NCBI RefSeq assembly: GCF_943372915.1
Contig: NZ_CALSAN010000003.1
Span: forward strand, 124,001 to 188,000
From: Ferrovibrio terrae_A
GTDB taxonomy: Bacteria; Pseudomonadota; Alphaproteobacteria; Ferrovibrionales; Ferrovibrionaceae
DNA: 64,000 nucleotides
Direction: 5' to 3'
This document shows, piece after piece, positions 8,323 through 16,592 of the stretch. Positions within the stretch are counted from its first letter, which is position 1. Each line of letters opens with the position of its first letter. Below the pieces are notes generated by a model that saw only the letters and a list, made by a program, of their open reading frames with translations, was not told the DNA's origin and did not search any database. The position numbers were made by a program, and so were the translations under genes.

Positions 8323-8931
8323 CTAGTACAGCCGCGTCCTGTAACCTTCCTCGATCACGGCCTCGACGACCTTGACCTCCAGCCCCGCCACCTGGTCGGC
8401 GATCACCTTGCCGAGCGTGGGGAAGCTTGAGCGCGGCACATGCTTCTCCGGGTTCCACAGATCCGAGCGCATCATCGCCTTGGCGCAGTGGAAGAAGACC
8501 TCGCGCACGGTGATTTCCAGGGCAGAGCTGGGCAGCTTGCCCTGCGCCGTCATCGGTTCCAGCCGCGCCGGATCGGTGATCACCTTGGCGGTGCCGTTGA
8601 CGCGCAGCGTCTCGTTGATACCGGGCACCAGGAACAGCAGGCCGACATGCGGGTGCTGCACCACGTTGCGCAAAGAGTCGATCAGGTTGTTGCCGCGGCG
8701 GTCGGGCAGCAGCAGCGTGTTGTCGTTTTCCACATGCACGAAGCCCGGCGCATCGCCGCGCGGCGAGCAGTCGGCACCATCGGGCCCGCTGGTCGACAGA
8801 GTCAGGAACGGCGACAGCGCAATGAAGGCTTTGGCATGCTGGTCGAGGCGGGGAATGATCTTCCGCTGCACCGTGTCGTTGGGCATGTCGTAGCAGTCAC
8901 GCAATGCGGCTTCGGTGGCAAGAACGGTCAT
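8323..8931 (-). CDS. Pyridoxamine 5'-phosphate oxidase-like flavin-binding protein
   Basis: 202 aa of PNPOx-like split-barrel sequence: FIALSPFLTLSTSGPDGADCSPRGD, then LLLPDRRGNNLIDSLRNV and VGLLFLVPGINETLRVNG. This matches the MSMEG_1061/DR2398-type subgroup rather than PdxH. Members bind FMN or F420, and function is mostly unknown. It is the first gene of a minus-strand operon with the VOC and GST genes. Confidence 0.82.
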   Translation of the reverse strand: MTVLATEAALRDCYDMPNDTVQRKIIPRLDQHAKAFIALSPFLTLSTSGPDGADCSPRGDAPGFVHVENDNTLLLPDRRGNNLIDSLRNVVQHPHVGLLFLVPGINETLRVNGTAKVITDPARLEPMTAQGKLPSSALEITVREVFFHCAKAMMRSDLWNPEKHVPRSSFPTLGKVIADQVAGLEVKVVEAVIEEGYRTRLY

Positions 8932-9045
8932 GGCGGACTCCGCGCAAAGCTTCAGCTGGGGGCAATCCCAGCATGACGATTTACGCGGCGCAGGCCAACC
9001 CGAAAATTGTCCCTATTGCTGCGGTTCCGCCCAGAGGGCGGCGCC

Positions 9046-9636
9046 TTAAGCGAAGTCTTTCGCCAGCGCCTCGCGCGTGGTTTCCGGCATCACGGCGATA
9101 TGGCCGTAATTGGGATGCTCGATGGCGAGCAGCACGCGGGTGCCGGGCGCCTTGAATGCCGCCACCTGTTCGGCTGTAAACGGGAAGCGCAGGAAATGCA
9201 CCGACGAGGTCTTGCCATCCTCGCGGTTACGCTCGGCGTCATCTTCCGGAACGGCGCGCACTTTATGGGTGCCGAATTCCAGCACCACCATCTGGTCGAT
9301 ATTGGTCAGCTGCGCCAGCACGGCGGGACGGCGCACGGCATCGTCCACCTCGATCATGAAGGTGCAGACCAGTTCGCTGCCCTTGGGGATCAGCGGCGCA
9401 TAGGCGTGCAGCTCGTCGCCGATCTGCTCCTCGCCGCCCTTTTCGATGAACAGCATTTCGTGAATCTGCCACCACATGGTGGCGTAATTCTCGAAATAGA
9501 AGGTGCAGAAGGGGCCGACGCCGACGCGGCGATGCTTCTTGATGCCGACGATCTCGGTGCGCTTGTCCTTGCGCACCTTTACGAACTCGTCCATCGGCAG
9601 AATATCGGCGCGGGTGATCGTGGTCTTCAAACTCAT
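9046..9636 (-). CDS. DUF3501 family protein
   Basis: This 196-aa protein is recognisable as DUF3501 by its RADILPMDEFVKVRKDKR start, the RRVGVGPFCTFYFENYATMWWQIHEML block and the later VLAQLTNIDQMVVLEFG. No enzymatic function is established for the family. It lies 45 nt after the CCG Fe-S protein gene and is the last gene of the rubrerythrin/Fe-S/DUF3501 set, an association I recall from other proteobacteria. The context suggests a role in peroxide or iron homeostasis. Confidence 0.85.
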   Translation of the reverse strand: MSLKTTITRADILPMDEFVKVRKDKRTEIVGIKKHRRVGVGPFCTFYFENYATMWWQIHEMLFIEKGGEEQIGDELHAYAPLIPKGSELVCTFMIEVDDAVRRPAVLAQLTNIDQMVVLEFGTHKVRAVPEDDAERNREDGKTSSVHFLRFPFTAEQVAAFKAPGTRVLLAIEHPNYGHIAVMPETTREALAKDFA

Positions 9637-9681
9637 GCTACTCTCCTGTGTGCCGGAAGCCCCTCCGTCACCGGATATCCC

Positions 9682-11046
9682 TTACAGCAAACCGTAAGCC
9701 TTCGCGAACAGCTCCACCGGATGATCGGCCTTGGCCGGCAGGGTGAAGCCCTCTTTGTCCTTGCCCTCGCGCTCCATGCCCTGGCGGATATGGATGGCGG
9801 CGAGCGGGCATTCCGATGCGATATGCGCCTTGGCTTCCTTCACCGCCGTGCGCGCCACCGGCTTGCCCACCTTCATGCCGACCTCGAAGAACTCTTTCCG
9901 CACGCCCCAGCTGCCGCCATGGCCGGCGCAGCGTTCGATCACGGCCAGGTCTTCGCCCTGTTTCATCTCGGGGATCAGCTTCATCAGCTCGGTGGCCTTG
10001 GCACCCATATTCTGCGCGCGGGCATGGCAGGCCAGATGCAGCGTGACGCCGCCGGCCAGCGGCTTCAGCCCCGGCGCCAGGCCGTCCTTCTTGGCGATAT
10101 CGACGATATATTCGGAAATATCGAAGGTCGCCTGGGCCAGCTTCTTCACCAGCGGATCGTTGGGCAGAATCAGCGGCCATTCGAATTTCAGCATCAGCGC
10201 GCAGGATGGCACCAGCGCCACGATGTCGTAGCCCTGGTCGATCAACGGCGCGTAGAATTCCGCAACCACACGGGCTTTTTTCGCCACATCCTCGATATCG
10301 CCCTGTTCCAGCCGCGGCATGCCGCAGCAACCGGGATAATCGACCCGCAGGTCGACGCCGTTATGGGCGAGGATCTTCTGCGCCGCGACGCCGATATCGG
10401 GATTGTTGTAGTTGCCGAAGCAGGTGGCATAGATCGCCGCCTTGCGCTTGCCGTAGCCTGGCGCAGCGGCATTGACCGCGGCCGGTTCGGCTTTCGCGCG
10501 CGCCACCAGCGTCTTCGCATTGAACTTCGGCAGTTCGGCATCGCGATGGATATCGGCCACCGCTTCCATCACCGGGCGGGTCAGCGCATTGCCGCGTTCC
10601 GATGCCCAGTTGGCAATCGGCGCCACCAGGCCGGCGAGCTTGCCGTTGCGGTCGGTCTGCGACAGCTGGTCGCCGATCGCATCCTTGTGGCCGTGATGCC
10701 GCTCGGCGGCACGGTAGCGCAGCATCAGATGCGGGAAATCGAGATTGAACTCGTGCGGCGGCACATAGGGGCACTTGGTCATGTAGCACAGGTCGCAGAG
10801 CGTGCAGGCATCTACGATCGGCTTGAAATCTTTCGAGTCGACTTCATCGAGTTCGCCGGTCGGCGAGGCATCGACCAGGTCGAACAGGCGCGGAAATGAG
10901 TCGCAGAGATTGAAGCAACGGCGGCAGCCGTGGCAGATGTCGAGCACGCGCCGCATTTCGGCGTCGAGCTTTTCCAGATCGTAGAAATCGGGATTCTGCC
11001 AATCCAGCGGATGCCGGGTCGGCGCCTCCAGGCTGCCTTCGCGCAT
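9682..11046 (-). CDS. GlpC/HdrD-like Fe-S protein with two CCG domains
   Basis: 454 aa. Two ferredoxin-type [4Fe-4S] motifs lie near residues 38-48 (CHGCRRCFNLC) and 80-90 (CTLCDLCYMTKC). Two CCG (heterodisulfide-reductase) domains follow, around YPGCCGMPRLEQGD and IERCAGHGGSW, plus HLACHARAQNMG. Such proteins pass electrons between a donor and a disulfide, flavin or quinone partner; here the partner is unknown. Rubrerythrin upstream suggests it may supply electrons for peroxide reduction, but that is inference. No membrane segment is evident. Confidence 0.88.
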   Translation of the reverse strand: MREGSLEAPTRHPLDWQNPDFYDLEKLDAEMRRVLDICHGCRRCFNLCDSFPRLFDLVDASPTGELDEVDSKDFKPIVDACTLCDLCYMTKCPYVPPHEFNLDFPHLMLRYRAAERHHGHKDAIGDQLSQTDRNGKLAGLVAPIANWASERGNALTRPVMEAVADIHRDAELPKFNAKTLVARAKAEPAAVNAAAPGYGKRKAAIYATCFGNYNNPDIGVAAQKILAHNGVDLRVDYPGCCGMPRLEQGDIEDVAKKARVVAEFYAPLIDQGYDIVALVPSCALMLKFEWPLILPNDPLVKKLAQATFDISEYIVDIAKKDGLAPGLKPLAGGVTLHLACHARAQNMGAKATELMKLIPEMKQGEDLAVIERCAGHGGSWGVRKEFFEVGMKVGKPVARTAVKEAKAHIASECPLAAIHIRQGMEREGKDKEGFTLPAKADHPVELFAKAYGLL

Positions 11047-11085
11047 TCAGTCCCCCAGGAATTTGGTGCGTCTAACGCATGAGAG

Positions 11086-11111
11086 ACCGGCGGACACTTT
11101 CGCGTCCGCCG
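11086..11111 (-). other. Intergenic hairpin between rubrerythrin and Fe-S genes
   Basis: CCGGCGGAC and GTCCGCCGG form a perfect 9-bp stem with an 8-nt loop. No T-run follows on the minus strand, so it is more likely an mRNA stability or attenuation element than an intrinsic terminator. Confidence 0.4.
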
Positions 11112-11138
11112 GATCGTCACGTCACCGGTCGCGGGACC

Positions 11139-11558
11139 TTAACCGAGGGTGTCGAGGGCCTTCTGGAAACGGCCGGCATGGCTCTTTTCGGCCTTAGCCA
11201 GCGTTTCAAACCATTCGGCGATCTCGTCGAAGCCTTCCTCGCGGGCGGTCTTCGCCATGCCGGGATACATGTCGGTGTATTCGTGGGTCTCACCGGCAAC
11301 GGCAGCCTTCAGGTTCGACGCGGTCGGGCCGATCGGCAGATCGGTGGCCGGGTCGCCCACTTCGGCCATGAATTCGAGATGGCCATGCGCATGGCCGGTC
11401 TCGCCTTCGGCGGTCGAACGGAAGACGGCGGCGACGTCGTTGTAGCCTTCAACGTCGGCCTTCTGGGCGAAATACAGATAGCGGCGGTTCGCCTGGCTTT
11501 CGCCGGCGAAGGCTTCCTTCAGGTTGCCATGGGTCTTGGTGTTCTTGAGTGCAGGCAT
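11139..11558 (-). CDS. Rubrerythrin family diiron protein
   Basis: The 139-aa ferritin-like four-helix protein has the diiron ligand segments EAFAGESQANRRYLYFAQKAD, AEGETGHAHGHLEFM, AVAGETHEYTDMY and EWFETLAKAEKSHAGRF. The rubredoxin C-terminal domain is absent (no CxxC pair), so an external electron donor is needed. The family reduces hydrogen peroxide. I chose the ATG at 11558 because AAGGAGG lies just upstream; a longer frame adds a low-complexity Pro/Gly extension without support. An Irr-box-like palindrome is found about 180 bp upstream. Confidence 0.9.
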   Translation of the reverse strand: MPALKNTKTHGNLKEAFAGESQANRRYLYFAQKADVEGYNDVAAVFRSTAEGETGHAHGHLEFMAEVGDPATDLPIGPTASNLKAAVAGETHEYTDMYPGMAKTAREEGFDEIAEWFETLAKAEKSHAGRFQKALDTLG

Positions 11559-11738
11559 TGCTGGTCCTCCTTGTTGGCCTCGCTGCCGGATGGGGCCCAT
11601 GATGATGGGATCTGGCAGCGGCATGTCCCGTCCTGGCCCCCGGACTGCCATACCCAAATCAGCGGGGCGGGGAGCAGCGGGACAGAGATTCGGAACGCGA
11701 GGATTATGAACCCGCGCGAAGCACAGTCAAGGTTAGGT

Positions 11739-11753
11739 TAGAATGATTCTAAA
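11739..11753. promoter_or_regulatory. Irr-box/ICE-like palindrome upstream of rubrerythrin
   Basis: TTAGAATGATTCTAA is a perfect 15-nt palindrome resembling the iron control element recognised by Irr in alphaproteobacteria. It lies in the 217-nt spacer between irr and the rubrerythrin gene, both on the minus strand, and only 23 nt beyond the irr stop. Control of the rubrerythrin operon is therefore the likely role. Confidence 0.6.
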
Positions 11754-11775
11754 AGCTGCGAATGGGTCGCAGCTA
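11752..11775 (-). terminator. Intrinsic terminator of irr
   Basis: On the minus strand, directly after the irr stop, AGCTGCGA and TCGCAGCT form an 8-bp stem with a 5-nt loop, followed by TTTT. The T-run merges into the Irr-box-like palindrome. Confidence 0.68.
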
Positions 11776-12195
11776 TCAATCCTCAAGACGGAGGATCACA
11801 TCCACGCGGGCGATCCTGGCGCCCGCCGGTGCGGTCGGCAGCCGGGCCACGGCGATCTCGGCTTCCGGGATGTCGCGCAACTCGCCGCTGCGCTCGTAAT
11901 AGAAATGATGATGTGCCGACAGGTTGGTATCGAAATAGGCCCGGCCGGCATCCACCGTCACCATGCGCAGCAGGCCGGCGGCGGTGAACTGATGCAGGCA
12001 GTTATAAACGGTGGCGAGCGAAAGCCGGGCGCCGCGTTCGGCGGCCTCGGTGAACAGGCTTTCGGCGGTGACATGGCGATGGCCCTGGCCGAACAGGATT
12101 TCGGCCAGCACCAGACGCTGCCGCGTGGTGCGCAGACCAGCAACACGCAACTGCTCGGCGGCAGCCTCAAAGCGGGGTTCAACCGTCTTGACCAT
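11776..12195 (-). CDS. irr: Irr-type Fur family regulator
   Basis: 139 aa. A Fur-type winged helix (LRVAGLRTTRQRLVLAEILF, then RLSLATVYNCLHQF) is followed by the AHHHFYYERSGELRDI segment typical of Irr, which senses haem/iron status. The N-terminal haem regulatory Cys motif of Bradyrhizobium Irr is absent. The start was set at MVKTVEPRF (12195); the frame continues upstream to 12267 but without family similarity. Divergent from fabA, a neighbourhood I recall from other alphaproteobacteria. It probably regulates the adjacent rubrerythrin cluster through the palindrome at 11739. Confidence 0.88.
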   Translation of the reverse strand: MVKTVEPRFEAAAEQLRVAGLRTTRQRLVLAEILFGQGHRHVTAESLFTEAAERGARLSLATVYNCLHQFTAAGLLRMVTVDAGRAYFDTNLSAHHHFYYERSGELRDIPEAEIAVARLPTAPAGARIARVDVILRLED

Positions 12196-12208
12196 ATATT
12201 CGATATAT
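12194..12208. promoter_or_regulatory. AT-rich inverted repeat at the irr start
   Basis: ATATAT-TCG-ATATAT overlaps the irr ATG. It could be the -10 region of irr or an autoregulatory site. It is only AT-rich symmetry, so support is weak. Confidence 0.25.
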
Positions 12209-12351
12209 AGCACGCCGACACAGACGGCCACAGGAATGTCATCCAGGCTGAATCTGCTTGCAATCACAATCGTTTGACTGGTGATGCCATGGTTTTTTGC
12301 CCGCGCCCTGACAGGCTGATCGCGCTATTGTAACAAGATGCAACGAAACTG

Positions 12352-12379
12352 TTGCGGCTGGCCCCCGGATCACTACATT
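12352..12379 (+). promoter_or_regulatory. Candidate fabA promoter
   Basis: TTGCGG (12352-12357) and TACATT (12374-12379) with a 16-nt spacer lie about 110 nt before the fabA GTG. A GCAAC-N6-GTTGC inverted repeat (12340-12355) touches the -35 element and might be an operator. Confidence 0.27.
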
Positions 12380-12486
12380 GTCCCCGGAAGGCGATGGTAG
12401 GCCCGCGACTTAGCGGAATTCGCCATGGAGGATCGCGCCTGTCCGGATGTTCCGGGGGCGCCAGACGGGTTGAGGATTTCACGACC

Positions 12487-13011
12487 GTGGAACGGAAGAA
12501 CAGTTACAGCTACGAGGATCTGCTGGCTTGCGCGCATGGCAAGCTGTTCGGCGAGGGCAATGCCCGTCTGCCGCTGCCGCCCATGCTGATGCTCGACCGC
12601 ATCGTGAAGATCGTCAGCGATGGCGGCAAATACGGCAAGGGCGAGATCGAAGCCGAGCTCGATATCAAGCCCAACCTGTGGTTCTTCCCCTGTCATTTCG
12701 AGAATGACCCGATCATGCCGGGCTGCCTGGGCCTGGATGCCATGTGGCAGCTGGTCGGCTTTTTCCTCGGCTGGATGAAGGCGCCCGGCAAAGGCCGTGC
12801 GCTCAGTGTCGGCGAAGTGAAATTCTCTGACATGGTGACGCCGGCGGCCAAGAAGATCACCTTCAAGATCGATATCAAGCGGGTGCTGATGCGCAAGTTC
12901 GGCATCGCGATTGCCGATGGCACCATGTTCATCGACGGCAAGCCGGCCTATGAATGCAAGGACATGCGCGTTGGCGTGTTCCCCGAAGGCATGGCCCCTG
13001 CTGCTGCGTAA
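12487..13011 (+). CDS. fabA: 3-hydroxydecanoyl-ACP dehydratase/isomerase FabA
   Basis: With the GTG at 12487 the protein is 174 aa, the usual FabA length. The catalytic His70 (FPCHFENDP) and Asp84 (LGLDAMWQ) then have the same numbers as in the E. coli enzyme. LPLPPMLMLDRI is the family signature. FabA dehydrates 3-hydroxyacyl-ACP and isomerises trans-2- to cis-3-decenoyl-ACP, the branch point to unsaturated fatty acids. A GAGG lies about 11 nt before the GTG. The frame is open upstream to 12352, but that extension has no family similarity. First gene of fabA-fabB-fabI. Confidence 0.94.
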   Translation: MERKNSYSYEDLLACAHGKLFGEGNARLPLPPMLMLDRIVKIVSDGGKYGKGEIEAELDIKPNLWFFPCHFENDPIMPGCLGLDAMWQLVGFFLGWMKAPGKGRALSVGEVKFSDMVTPAAKKITFKIDIKRVLMRKFGIAIADGTMFIDGKPAYECKDMRVGVFPEGMAPAAA

Positions 13012-13138
13012 ACGGCTGCTGCTGAATGCCGCGGCCTGATCGAAAAGCCTGCTGGCCGCGAGCTGTAACGGTTCTTGCACTATGATTGTTGTGGCCCGGC
13101 CATAAGGATCCGGCCCGCATTTGAGGAGTCTCACGCCC

Positions 13139-14374
13139 ATGCGTCGCGTCGTCGTCACCGGTCTCGGCATCACCTCTTCCATTGGCAACAACGCCGAGGA
13201 AGTCGCCGACAGCCTCAAGGCCGGCCGCTCCGGCATCGTGTTTGCCGATGAATATGCCAAGCTGAATTTCCGCAGCCAGGTGCATGGCACGGTAAAGATC
13301 GACCTGGAAGCCGCGGTCGACCGCCGCCAGAAGCGCTTCATGGGCGATGGCGCGGCCTATGCCTATCTCGCCATGGAACAGGCGATTGCCGATAGCGGGC
13401 TGGAAGCCGGCGACATCATCAACCCGCGCACCGGGCTGATCGTCGGCTCCGGCGGCGCCTCGACGCGCAACCTGGTGGCCGCCGCCGACATCACCCGCGA
13501 GAAGGGCGGCCCGCGCAAGATCGGCCCCTTCATGGTGCCGCGCGCGATGTCGAGCACCTGCTCGGCGGTGCTGAGCACCGCCTTCAAGATCAAGGGCGTG
13601 AATTACTCAATCAGTTCAGCCTGCTCGACCTCGGCGCATTGCATCGGCAATGCCGCCGAACTGATCCAGATGGGCAAGCAGGACATCATCTTCGCCGGCG
13701 GCGGCGAGGAACTGGACTGGACCCTCAGCGCCCTGTTCGACGCCATGCCGGCGATGAGCAGCAGCTTCAATGCCACACCGGAGAAGGCCTCGCGCGCCTA
13801 TGACAAGGATCGCGACGGCTTCGTGATCGCCGGCGGCGGCGGCATCCTGATCATGGAAGAGCTCGAACATGCCAAGGCGCGCGGCGCCAAGATCTATGCC
13901 GAGCTGGTCGGCTATGGCGCGACGTCAGACGGCGCCGACATGGTGGCGCCCTCGGGCGAAGGTGCCGTGCGCTGCATGCAGCAGGCGCTGAATGAGGCCG
14001 GCGGCCATGGTCACAACGCGCCGATCGATTACATCAACACCCATGGCACTTCCACGCCGGCGGGCGACATCACCGAACTGAATGCGATCAAGGAAGTGTT
14101 CGGCGACAAGGTGCCGCCGATCAGCTCAACCAAGTCGCTGACCGGCCACAGCCTGGGTGCGGCGGGCGTGCAGGAATCGATCTATTCGATCCTGATGATG
14201 CGCGACGGTTTCATCGCCGCATCGGCCAATATCGAAAACCTCGACCCTGGTGCCGAGGGCTTCCCCATCGTGCGCGAGCGCAAGGATAACGTGACGCTGA
14301 ACCGTGTGATGTCGAATTCCTTCGGCTTCGGCGGCACCAACGCCTCGTTGATCTTCCAGCGCTACGCCGCCTGA
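13139..14374 (+). CDS. fabB: Beta-ketoacyl-ACP synthase I FabB
   Basis: 411 aa, thiolase fold. The nucleophile Cys162 is in SSACSTSAHCIG, and the two active-site His are in INTHGTSTPAGD and KSLTGHSLGA; the C-terminal GFGGTNASL loop is present. FabB elongates the cis-3-decenoyl-ACP made by FabA. I chose the ATG at 13139 because it gives the canonical MRRVVVTGLG start and has GAGGAG about 10 nt upstream. It lies 127 nt after fabA and 47 nt before fabI. Confidence 0.95.
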   Translation: MRRVVVTGLGITSSIGNNAEEVADSLKAGRSGIVFADEYAKLNFRSQVHGTVKIDLEAAVDRRQKRFMGDGAAYAYLAMEQAIADSGLEAGDIINPRTGLIVGSGGASTRNLVAAADITREKGGPRKIGPFMVPRAMSSTCSAVLSTAFKIKGVNYSISSACSTSAHCIGNAAELIQMGKQDIIFAGGGEELDWTLSALFDAMPAMSSSFNATPEKASRAYDKDRDGFVIAGGGGILIMEELEHAKARGAKIYAELVGYGATSDGADMVAPSGEGAVRCMQQALNEAGGHGHNAPIDYINTHGTSTPAGDITELNAIKEVFGDKVPPISSTKSLTGHSLGAAGVQESIYSILMMRDGFIAASANIENLDPGAEGFPIVRERKDNVTLNRVMSNSFGFGGTNASLIFQRYAA

Positions 14375-14421
14375 TCCCACCCGCCTTTCCCCGACACCGA
14401 TATTCATTCACCGGATTTGAC

Positions 14422-15255
14422 ATGACCGATATGCCTGCATTGATGCGCGGCAAGCGTGGCCTCATCATGGGAGTCGCCAACGACCACTCGATCGCCTGGG
14501 GCATTGCCTCGATGCTGCACCAGCATGGCGCCGAGCTGGCCTTCACCTTCCAGGGCGAGGCTTTCGAGCGCCGCGTGCGGCCGCTGGCCGAGAGCGTGAA
14601 CGCCAAGGCCGTGGTGCCCTGCGACGTGGAAGACGAAACCTCAATGCGCCAGGCCTTCGAGAAGGTCGGCGCCGCGTTCGGCAACCAGATCGATTTCGTG
14701 GTGCATGCCATCGCCTATTCCGACAAGGAAGAGCTGAAGGGTCGCTATCTCAACACCACGCGCGGCAACTTCAGCCGCTCGATGCTGATCTCCTGCTACT
14801 CGCTCACCGAAGTGGCGCGCCTGGCGCAGCCCTATATGAGCAAGGGCGGTTCGCTGATCACGCTGACCTATGAAGGCTCAACCCGCGTGATGCCGAACTA
14901 CAACGTGATGGGCGTGGCCAAGGCGGCCCTGGAAGCCTCCGTGCGCTATCTCGCCGTCGATCTCGGCCCGCAGAATATCCGCGTCAACGCGGTATCGCCC
15001 GGCCCGATGCGCACGCTGGCCGGTTCGGCCATTGGCTCGGCGCGCGCCACCTTCAAATTCACCGCCCAGCACAGCCCGTTGCGCCGCAATGCCTCGCTCG
15101 ACGATGTCGGCGGCGCCGCACTGTTCCTGTTGTCGGATCTCGGCGCCGGTGTCACCGGCGAGATCATCCATGTGGATTCCGGCTTCCATGTGCTCGGCAT
15201 GCCGAACCCGGCCGACCTGCAGAACGGCAACGGCAACGGTAACGGCGAAGGTTAG
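14422..15255 (+). CDS. fabI: Enoyl-ACP reductase FabI
   Basis: The 277-aa SDR enzyme has the FabI-type nucleotide site GLIMGVANDHSIAWGIA. Its Tyr-x6-Lys catalytic pair is in NYNVMGVAKAALE. It reduces enoyl-ACP with NAD(P)H in the last step of each elongation cycle. The C-terminus ends in an unusual (Asn-Gly) repeat encoded by aacggc repeats, a possible slippage tract. A strong intrinsic terminator follows, so fabA-fabB-fabI end here. Confidence 0.95.
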   Translation: MTDMPALMRGKRGLIMGVANDHSIAWGIASMLHQHGAELAFTFQGEAFERRVRPLAESVNAKAVVPCDVEDETSMRQAFEKVGAAFGNQIDFVVHAIAYSDKEELKGRYLNTTRGNFSRSMLISCYSLTEVARLAQPYMSKGGSLITLTYEGSTRVMPNYNVMGVAKAALEASVRYLAVDLGPQNIRVNAVSPGPMRTLAGSAIGSARATFKFTAQHSPLRRNASLDDVGGAALFLLSDLGAGVTGEIIHVDSGFHVLGMPNPADLQNGNGNGNGEG

Positions 15256-15301
15256 ACCGCCAACGCCGGCGGATGCGCAACGGATCTGCAGGCCTGATTA
15301 C

Positions 15302-15344
15302 ATGAACGGTCCGGCCGGCTATGCTGCCCGGACCGTTCATTTTT
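15302..15344 (+). terminator. Strong intrinsic terminator after fabI
   Basis: A perfect 13-bp stem, ATGAACGGTCCGG with CCGGACCGTTCAT, and a 13-nt loop are followed by TTTT. This is the clearest terminator in the first third of the window. Confidence 0.88.
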
Positions 15345-15355
15345 GTAACGCCGCC

Positions 15356-15868
15356 ATGGATCGCGATCTCGACACGCTGCTGGCCGATCTGGAACTGCCC
15401 GGCCATCGCGCCGTGGCCGAACACTGGCTGGGGCTCTATCGCCTCCACCGTCGCATTCCCACGCTGGCCGAGATCGATCCGCTGCATTTCCCAAAGGCCC
15501 TGGCCGATGCCTGGATCGTCGATGCCACGGATGACGGCCGCTTCCGCTTTCGCCTGATGGGCGAAACTCTGGTGGAGTGGTATGGCCGCAGCCCGAAGGG
15601 CCTGTATTACGAAGACCTGTTCCCGGCCGCCATGGTGTCGATCCTGATCGAACAGTCGCAACAGGTGCTGAGGCGGCCCTGCGCCGGATTCCAGCGCGTG
15701 CATACCCAGGCGCCGGAACGGCACTGGCCGCGATTCTTCGAGCGCCTGACCTTTCCGCTGCGCGGCGCCGACGGCCAGATGCGCCATATCCTCGGCAATT
15801 CGATCTTCAACCGCGACCGTGATGGCGATGCCGCGCCCGAGATCAATTACTGGTATCCGATCGCCTGA
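15356..15868 (+). CDS. PAS_5-like (PF07310-type) domain protein A
   Basis: 170 aa. The layout is shared with two nearby genes: LPGHRAVAEHWLGLYR, IPTLAEIDPLHFPKAL, WIVDATDDGRFRFRLMGETL, then FERLTFPLRGADGQMRHILG. This pattern fits the small stand-alone PAS_5 proteins common in Rhodospirillales. No output domain is attached, so ligand and partner are unknown. The ATG at 15356 lies 12 nt after the fabI terminator. The C-terminus NYWYPIA is similar to paralogue C (AWYPVA). Confidence 0.75.
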   Translation: MDRDLDTLLADLELPGHRAVAEHWLGLYRLHRRIPTLAEIDPLHFPKALADAWIVDATDDGRFRFRLMGETLVEWYGRSPKGLYYEDLFPAAMVSILIEQSQQVLRRPCAGFQRVHTQAPERHWPRFFERLTFPLRGADGQMRHILGNSIFNRDRDGDAAPEINYWYPIA

Positions 15869-15893
15869 ACCCGCGCCGACAAGGGAAACGCCG

Positions 15894-16529
15894 ATGCTGA
15901 ACCTGTTCTATGCGGCCCATACCTGCGCACTGGCCTCGCATATCGCCCTGGAGGAGGCCGGCGCGGATTACAGCCTGACGCGCATCCGCTTTGCCAGCAA
16001 CGACCAGCGCAAGCCGGAATTCCTTGCGATCAATCCCAAGGGCCGCGTGCCCGCGCTGGTGACCGGGCGGGGCGTGCTGACCGAAACCCCGGCCATGCTG
16101 GCCTTCATCGCCCAGCAGTTTCCGGCAGCACAGCTGGCGCCGCTGGACGATGCCTTTGCCTTCGCCCAGGTGCAGGCCTTCAACAGCTATCTGTGTTCCA
16201 CCGTGCATGTCGCCCATGCCCATCGCATGCGCGGCTATCGCTGGGTCGAGGCCGGGAACACGGCCGCCATCGCCGCCATGCAGGCGAAAGTACCCGAGAG
16301 CGTCTTTGAGGGCTTCGCCCTGGTAGAACAGGGCATGCTGGCCGGCCCCTGGGTGATGGGCGAGGTCTACACAATTTGCGATCCCTATCTCTTCACCCTG
16401 GCGCAATGGCTGGAAGCCGATGGCGTGGATGTGGCACGGCTGCCGCGGGTTGCCGATCACCGCCGCCGCATGGGCGAACGTCCCGCAGTGCAGCGTGCCC
16501 TGGCCGCCGAACTGGCCGATCCGGCATAG
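15894..16529 (+). CDS. Glutathione S-transferase family protein
   Basis: 211 aa. N-terminal thioredoxin-fold part LFYAAHTCALASHIALEEAG with NPKGRVPALVTGRGVLTETPAM (cis-Pro in VPAL). The helical C-terminal domain has VYTICDPYLFTLAQWL in place of the usual N-capping Asp motif. It resembles beta-class GSTs, whose active-site Cys lies near residue 10 (HTCALA). It starts 25 nt after PAS protein A and may be co-transcribed with it. Confidence 0.85.
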   Translation: MLNLFYAAHTCALASHIALEEAGADYSLTRIRFASNDQRKPEFLAINPKGRVPALVTGRGVLTETPAMLAFIAQQFPAAQLAPLDDAFAFAQVQAFNSYLCSTVHVAHAHRMRGYRWVEAGNTAAIAAMQAKVPESVFEGFALVEQGMLAGPWVMGEVYTICDPYLFTLAQWLEADGVDVARLPRVADHRRRMGERPAVQRALAAELADPA

Positions 16530-16592
16530 CCGATTCAGGTTGCCGGGGCGCCGACCCGACCGCATAATGACCATAGCGGCGAGGGTGCGATG

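Noticed and set aside
9007..10899. 630-codon plus-strand frame over DUF3501 and the Fe-S gene
   Set aside because: Antisense shadow with His/Arg/Asp-rich composition; the minus-strand genes carry all the conserved motifs.
12195..12267. Longer irr reading frame
   Set aside because: The upstream 24 codons show no Fur/Irr similarity and overlap the AT-rich promoter-like repeat.
15222..15250. aacggc repeats at the fabI 3' end as a possible CRISPR or microsatellite locus
   Set aside because: Only a few 6-nt units inside a coding frame giving an Asn-Gly tail; no spacers and no cas genes.
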